From: JACVRW01 sp034664125
GTDB taxonomy: Bacteria > Actinomycetota > Thermoleophilia > Solirubrobacterales > Thermoleophilaceae
DNA length: 64,000 nt
Direction of reading: 5' to 3'
Assembly (NCBI GenBank): GCA_034664125.1
Contig: JAXDIG010000013.1
Coordinates: forward strand, 1-64,000
Every line of letters begins with the position of its first letter. Position 1 is the stretch's first letter. Made by a program: the position numbers and the translations under genes. Under the pieces are notes generated by a model. That model searched no databases. It saw only the letters and a program-made list of their open reading frames with translations, and was not told the origin of the DNA. Shown here piece by piece: positions 60,098 through 64,000 of the stretch.

Positions 60098-60395
60098 GCT
60101 CGGCCGCCTCGTCCAGGGTGAGTTCGACGTCCACCAGGAGGGCGTCGTCCGGACGGGCGACCTCCGACTCGAAGAGCACCAGGCAGCCCGGGCAGTAGTA
60201 CTCGCGCACCTCGAAGCGGTCGCCGCCGAGCCCGTCGGGATCGACGTGCGGGCCCAGGGCCGCCACAGGGAGCCGCGCCTCCAGGGAGAGCTCCTTGTAC
60301 GGGCGATCCGCGGGACCCAACACGTGCCCGCAGTGGCACCGCAGGACGGGGCCGCCGGCGCCGCTGTCGACCGTCAGGTAGGCGTTTATCCGCAT
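60090..60395 (-). CDS. Small zinc-ribbon subunit, acetone carboxylase gamma-like
   Basis: A 101-residue protein with a CxC (Cys20, Cys22 in RCHCGHVLGPAD) and CxxC (Cys68, Cys71 in EYYCPGC) zinc-ribbon pair. The HCGHVLGP and REYYCPGCLVLFESEV segments match the gamma subunit of acetone carboxylases, which is normally ~165 residues, so this is a minimal form. It is the first gene of the operon zinc-ribbon-hydrolase-hyuB-hyuA, probably a structural or metal-binding part of that complex. The ATG lies 8 bp from the operator-like sequence at 60402-60414. Confidence 0.8.
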   Translation of the reverse strand: MRINAYLTVDSGAGGPVLRCHCGHVLGPADRPYKELSLEARLPVAALGPHVDPDGLGGDRFEVREYYCPGCLVLFESEVARPDDALLVDVELTLDEAAERG

Positions 60396-60401
60396 TCCGT
60401 C

Positions 60402-60414
60402 ACTGGTAAGACCA
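60402..60414. promoter_or_regulatory. FadR-type operator ACTGGTAAGACCA between divergent operons
   Basis: Identical over 13 bp to the core of the palindrome at 55423-55435. It lies 8-20 bp upstream of the zinc-ribbon ATG on the minus strand and about 18 bp upstream of the plus-strand -10 TATGCT (60433-60438), i.e. over its -35 region. Both the hyu operon and the FadR-amidohydrolase operon could thus be controlled from it. Confidence 0.75.
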
Positions 60415-60432
60415 TCAGGTGATCAGAAGGTA

Positions 60433-60438
60433 TATGCT
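60433..60438 (+). promoter_or_regulatory. -10-like hexamer TATGCT of the second FadR gene
   Basis: Ends 11 nt before the ATG at 60450. An inverted GGTA...TACC (60429-60432 and 60441-60444) brackets it. On the minus strand the same patch gives TATACC as a possible -10 for the hyu operon. Confidence 0.45.
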
Positions 60439-60449
60439 CCTACCATCGT

Positions 60450-61202
60450 ATGTCAATCGGGGTGACACACGACACGCAGAACGCTGCGGGCGACCGCAAT
60501 CTGTTCGGCGTGCTCGAACAGACGACGATGCCCGAGCGGGTGCGCCAAGAGCTGCTCGCGGCGATCCGGGACGGACGGCTCCCGCGCTCCGAGCCGCTCC
60601 CCACTCAGGACGAGCTGGCGGCGCAGTTCGGCGTAAGCCGGACCGTCATTCGGGAGGCGCTGAGGCTGATGGAGGCGAGCGGAGCGGTCGTCGTGAGGCC
60701 TGGGCGCCGCGCGGTCGTGGCCTCGACGCCGGCGGCGGCCGTGCGGGCCGGCTGGGCCGACTGGCTGGCGGCCCACCGCGACGAGGTGGTCGAGCTGCTC
60801 TCCGTCCGCGCGGCGATCGAGCGGCTGGCGGCGGCCAGGGCCGCCGCCAGCGCGGACCAGGCGACCGTCGGCGCGCTGCGCAACAACGTTCGTGAGCTGG
60901 CGGCCGCGGCAGCGGACGCCGACACGGAACGCGTCGTCGCCCTCGACGTGGAGTTCCATCACATGGTTGCGGCGGCGTCCGGGTCGGCGCTCCTCCTCCG
61001 GCTCGTCGACGAGCTGGCCCACGCGGTGGAGGGCTCACGGACCGCCGCCTTCTCGGCCACCGGACGGGGCGGGGACAGCGCGCGCGAGCACGCGCGGGTA
61101 GTCGAGGCGATCGCAGCGCAGGACCCCGGCGCAGCCGACGCGGCGATGGCGGCCCACCTCGAGGCCGTCGTGGCGGCGGTTGCCAGCGTTCGAGACTCGT
61201 GA
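60450..61202 (+). CDS. FadR-type GntR regulator heading the amidohydrolase operon
   Basis: A 250-residue regulator: winged helix at about 28-75 (PTQDELAAQFGVSRTVIREALRLMEASGAVVV) and an FCD domain with ALDVEFHHMVAAASG and REHARVVEAIAAQD, carrying the metal/ligand His residues. It is divergent from the zinc-ribbon-hyuBA operon with the ACTGGTAAGACCA operator between them, the classical arrangement for an autoregulated local repressor. It is similar in length and domain plan to the regulator at 49750, but the two are clearly different sequences. Confidence 0.85.
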   Translation: MSIGVTHDTQNAAGDRNLFGVLEQTTMPERVRQELLAAIRDGRLPRSEPLPTQDELAAQFGVSRTVIREALRLMEASGAVVVRPGRRAVVASTPAAAVRAGWADWLAAHRDEVVELLSVRAAIERLAAARAAASADQATVGALRNNVRELAAAAADADTERVVALDVEFHHMVAAASGSALLLRLVDELAHAVEGSRTAAFSATGRGGDSAREHARVVEAIAAQDPGAADAAMAAHLEAVVAAVASVRDS

Positions 61203-61213
61203 TTACGGTCGCA

Positions 61214-61228
61214 CTGGTATGACAACCA
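61214..61228. promoter_or_regulatory. Imperfect operator copy overlapping the amidohydrolase start
   Basis: CTGGTATGACAACCA resembles ACTGGTAAGACCA with one substitution and a 2-bp insertion. It straddles the ATG (61219-61221), so it may be chance or an auxiliary regulator site. Confidence 0.25.
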
Positions 61229-62658
61229 ACCGCACGTACCTCACCCATCTCGCCTGGGCCCTCACCAGCGATGACCGGGAGACGCGCATCGACGACGCCG
61301 CGCTCGTCCTCGAGGGTGACCGGATCCTCGCGATCGGCCCGACCGCCGACGTGCTCGAGAGCCATCCGCCCCAGAGCGCGGACGTGGTCGCGGAGCATCC
61401 CGACCGGGGCGTCACGCCGGGCTTCGTCGACACGCACGTCCACCTCTCCGAGACGCTGTCGCGTGCGGTGTTCCCCGACACGATCGACACGCGCACCTGG
61501 GTCTTCCACTGGGGCAAGCCGTTCTATGCGCACGTCGGGGCGGCGGACGAGGAGGTCAGCGTCCTGCTCGGCACCGCGGAGATGCTGCGCTGCGGCACGA
61601 CGTGCTTTCTCGACATGGGCGCGCAGAACGATCCAGGCATTACCGCGCGCGCGGCGGAGGCCACGGGGATCCGCGGCATCGTCGGCCGTCACGCGGCCGA
61701 TCGCAAGCCTGAGCTGATCCCGCGCGGCTGGTCGGAGGAGATGATCGACCATCACTTCTTCCCGAATCACGAGGTGGCCCTCGAGGTGCTCGAGCAGTGC
61801 GTCCGCGACTGGCATGGGTACGCGGACGGGCGGATCCGCTGCTGGGTGAACATCGAGGGGAAGGAGCCCTGCTCGCTGGAGCTCCACGTCGGCGCGCGCG
61901 CCCTCGCCGAGCGGCTCGGCGTGGGGACGACCTACCACCTCGCCTCGAACCTCGAGGAGTCAGAGATCTCCGAGCGTCGCTACGGCCAGTGGCCGGTGGA
62001 GCGCGTCGAGGCGAACGGCGGCCTCGGCGGCAACCTCGTGATCGCACACGCCGTGGCGGTGCGGAACATCGAGATCGAGCTGATGGCGCAGCACGGCACG
62101 AGCGTGGCATTCTGCCCAGGAACATCGCTGAAGATCGCAAAGGGGGCGACCTGCATCGGGAAGTACCCCGAGATGCTCGAGGCGGGCGTGACTGTGGGCG
62201 TCGGCACGGACGGCGTGTCGGCGAGCGGGAACCTCAACTTGATGCGGCAGATGTACGTGGTGGCCGGGCTGTTCAAGGACGCTCGCCGGGATCCTCGCTA
62301 CGTCGGCGCGGCCCAGGCGTTCCGAATGGCCACCATCGACGGCGCCCGGGCGCTGGGCTGGGACGACGAGATCGGATCGCTCGAGCCCGGCAAGAAGGCC
62401 GACTTCGTGCTGTTCGACATGGATCACTTCGAGTGGGTGCCCTATGACGATCCGCTCAACGCGCTGGTCTGGTCGGCGAGCTCCGCGAGCGTTGCCGAGA
62501 CGTGGGTCGACGGGCGGCCGGTGTTCGCGGAGGGGCGCGTCGCGCGAGTCGACGAAGTCGAGCTCCGCATCGAGGCGCGCGCGCGGGCCGCGGCGATCGT
62601 CGAGCGTGCCGGCCTCTCGGCCCGAGACGTGCCGCTGAGCACGACGCTGTACTCGTGA
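61219..62658 (+). CDS. Amidohydrolase of the chlorohydrolase/deaminase (ATZ/TRZ) group
   Basis: A 479-residue metal-dependent hydrolase. The metal-binding HVHLSE pair (His73, His75) is in place, a further His lies in NLVIAHAVAV, and the catalytic/metal Asp331 is in GVGTDGVSASGN, with a beta-sandwich formed by the N- and C-terminal parts (SLEPGKKADFVLFD). Homologues deaminate or dechlorinate triazines, cytosine, guanine or methylthioadenosine. A nitrogen heterocycle is the likely substrate. The ATG at 61219 gives the canonical start; the stop overlaps the next amidohydrolase (GTGA). Confidence 0.85.
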   Translation: MTTNRTYLTHLAWALTSDDRETRIDDAALVLEGDRILAIGPTADVLESHPPQSADVVAEHPDRGVTPGFVDTHVHLSETLSRAVFPDTIDTRTWVFHWGKPFYAHVGAADEEVSVLLGTAEMLRCGTTCFLDMGAQNDPGITARAAEATGIRGIVGRHAADRKPELIPRGWSEEMIDHHFFPNHEVALEVLEQCVRDWHGYADGRIRCWVNIEGKEPCSLELHVGARALAERLGVGTTYHLASNLEESEISERRYGQWPVERVEANGGLGGNLVIAHAVAVRNIEIELMAQHGTSVAFCPGTSLKIAKGATCIGKYPEMLEAGVTVGVGTDGVSASGNLNLMRQMYVVAGLFKDARRDPRYVGAAQAFRMATIDGARALGWDDEIGSLEPGKKADFVLFDMDHFEWVPYDDPLNALVWSASSASVAETWVDGRPVFAEGRVARVDEVELRIEARARAAAIVERAGLSARDVPLSTTLYS

Positions 62659-64000
62659 GCGACGCAGTCGTCGTGCGCGGCGGGACGCTCGTGCGCCCCG
62701 ACAGGCCACTCGAGGTGGCCGACCTCGCGATCGAGGATGGACGGATCCGAGATGTCGGGCGCAACCTCCCCGCGGGCGCCCGCGAGGTCGACGCCCGCGG
62801 CAGCTTCGTGGTGGCCGGGCTCGTCGACGCGCACACGCACTCCGGACATGCGCTGGCGCCGACGCTCGGGGACAACATGGCGCTCGAGGAGTGGATGCTC
62901 GAGAACGTCTACCTGGTGCCTCCGCTCGACGGCGAGGAGGCGTACGCGGCTGCGCTGCTGACGGCCGGCCGCCTGGCCGCCGCCGGCACCGTCGCCCTGC
63001 TCGACCACGGGCCTCCGCTGGGCGCCGACAACTGGTCCGAGACGATCGAGGCCACGATGTCGGCATACGCGGATGCGGGGGTCAGGGCGACCGTCGCGCC
63101 CGTGATAGCCGACCGCTACCTGTGGGAGTCGCTGAGCGGCGACGCGAGCGACGGCGTCCGGGAAGCCGTGGCCGAGCAGCCGTTCCCGCCTCTCCATGAG
63201 CACCAGACCCTCGTGGACCGCGCCCGCGCCTTCCTGGACCGCTGGCATGGCAGGGACGCCAACATCTCCGTGCTGCTGGGCCCCAGCGCTCCCGAGCGCC
63301 TGAGCGACCAGCTGCTGTCGGGGCTGGCGTCGCTGGGGCGAGAGCGGGGTGTCGGCTTCCACCTGCACCTCTTCGAGAGCGCTTTACAGCGGGCGGCTCG
63401 CGGTGCAGCCGGCGCGGTGGACCGTCTCCGGCGCCTGGGCGTGCTGGGCCCGGGGAGCTCCGTCGCCCACTGTGTGTGGGTGACCCAGGAGGAGATCGCG
63501 GCGATCGCGAGCTCCGGGACGACCGTGGTCCACAACCCGATCAGCAACCTTCGTACCGGGACGGGGCTGGCGCCGCTGCGCGCCCTGCGCGGGTCCGGGG
63601 CTTCGCTCGCGCTGGGCAGCGACGGCGCGGTGGTGAACGAGGGTCTCGACATGTTCTCTGCCATGAAGGTCGCGGCGCTCGTGCACAAGCTCTCGGGATC
63701 CTTGGACGACGCTCCGTCGGCGGCGTTCGTGCTGGAGGCGTGCCAGCACGGCGGCGCTCGCGCGTGCGGCCTGGGGCGCTGCACGCTCGACCGCGGCGAC
63801 CGGGCCGACATCGTCGTAGTGGACGGTCAGAACCTCGCGGGCCGGGAGCACGCGCAGCTGCTGAACGAGCTCGTGTACGGCGCCTCCGGGCGCGAGGTGG
63901 TCACGGTGCTCGTGGGCGGGCGGACCGTGGTGGAGAACGGCGTGCCGACCGCTCCGGGGTGGAGCGAGACGCAACGGTGGGCGCTCAAGCGGCGGGCGGA
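62655..64000 (+). CDS. Second amidohydrolase, 3'-truncated by window edge
   Basis: At least 448 residues are visible and the frame stays open to the window end. Metal-site residues: His60 and His62 (DAHTHSGH), GFHLHLFES, SVAHCVWVT and the catalytic Asp323 in ALGSDGAVVNEG. The N-terminal VVVRGGTLVRPDRPLEVADLAIEDG is the amidohydrolase beta sandwich. It is similar in plan to SsnA/guanine-deaminase-like proteins. Its GTG start overlaps the first amidohydrolase's stop. Two different amidohydrolases in one operon suggest successive hydrolytic steps on one compound. Confidence 0.85.
   Translation, partial: MSDAVVVRGGTLVRPDRPLEVADLAIEDGRIRDVGRNLPAGAREVDARGSFVVAGLVDAHTHSGHALAPTLGDNMALEEWMLENVYLVPPLDGEEAYAAALLTAGRLAAAGTVALLDHGPPLGADNWSETIEATMSAYADAGVRATVAPVIADRYLWESLSGDASDGVREAVAEQPFPPLHEHQTLVDRARAFLDRWHGRDANISVLLGPSAPERLSDQLLSGLASLGRERGVGFHLHLFESALQRAARGAAGAVDRLRRLGVLGPGSSVAHCVWVTQEEIAAIASSGTTVVHNPISNLRTGTGLAPLRALRGSGASLALGSDGAVVNEGLDMFSAMKVAALVHKLSGSLDDAPSAAFVLEACQHGGARACGLGRCTLDRGDRADIVVVDGQNLAGREHAQLLNELVYGASGREVVTVLVGGRTVVENGVPTAPGWSETQRWALKRRA

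Overview
The window is very GC-rich and densely coded, with many 4-bp stop/start overlaps and frequent GTG/TTG starts. The gene content (Streptomyces-like malonyl-CoA synthetase, Rex, paired APC-USP permeases, AbiEi/DUF559 proteins, PKD and cupredoxin secreted proteins, a GAAC-N4-GTTC SOS box) points to an actinobacterium, most likely of the class Thermoleophilia (Solirubrobacterales-like). That placement is inferred from gene content and style; no rRNA gene is present to confirm it. No phage, insertion sequence or CRISPR array was seen.

Layout. 1-1.2 kb: end of coaE and a lytic transglycosylase. 1.2-5.6 kb: a compact malonate-uptake and activation locus (GntR regulator, matB, a crotonase in place of a classical malonyl-CoA decarboxylase, matC). 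5.7-9.2 kb: PhoD phosphatase and an ABC-F ATPase. 9.2-12.2 kb: a frameshifted AbiEi/DUF559 gene and uvrB. 12.2-16 kb: a PKD-domain exported protein, a cupredoxin-tailed exported protein, a block of four ~53-bp tandem repeats and a coiled-coil protein. 16-20.7 kb: uvrA behind an SOS box, a gene remnant, a degenerate GGDEF protein, an acetyltransferase and an exported protein. 20.8-23.4 kb: a pantothenate operon (DUF2520 protein, panC, panB). 23.4-26.6 kb: uracil-DNA glycosylase plus the t6A operon tsaE-tsaB-rimI-tsaD. 26.7-31.5 kb: a cation/proton antiporter, then a glutaredoxin-like protein, rex, a YbdK-type ligase, a small unknown and MTA phosphorylase. 31.6-40.4 kb: an H+-pyrophosphatase, two APC permeases with universal-stress tails, two TrkA/RCK proteins, an FAD reductase and tRNA-Gln(CUG). 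40.5-49.7 kb: a large exported protein, a heterodimeric ABC exporter, a probable copper-responsive DUF4396 protein, a monoamine oxidase-like flavoprotein and an HtrA protease.

49.7-64 kb is a catabolic island that looks like one regulatory unit. One minus-strand operon encodes a small zinc-ribbon subunit, a cysteine hydrolase and the two large HyuB/HyuA subunits of the hydantoinase/acetone carboxylase family. A second minus-strand operon encodes a tautomerase, a VOC protein, an M24 metallopeptidase, an enolase-superfamily enzyme, an opine dehydrogenase-like enzyme, a homologue of dipicolinate synthase subunit A and a FadR-type regulator. Divergently, another FadR-type regulator is followed by two amidohydrolases, the second cut by the window edge. 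An identical 13-bp operator-like sequence, ACTGGTAAGACCA, sits in both control regions, and one copy is embedded in a perfect 30-bp palindrome over a promoter. The island plausibly degrades a cyclic amide or N-heterocycle, but the substrate cannot be read from the sequence.

A genome-style feature is a TANNNT hexamer (often TAGGCT or TAGAGT) lying 7-11 nt upstream of the start codon of many operon-leading genes, which fits leaderless transcription. A dispersed hairpin with the core GGGGCTCGCGCC lies downstream of several genes and is tandemly amplified after the cupredoxin gene.
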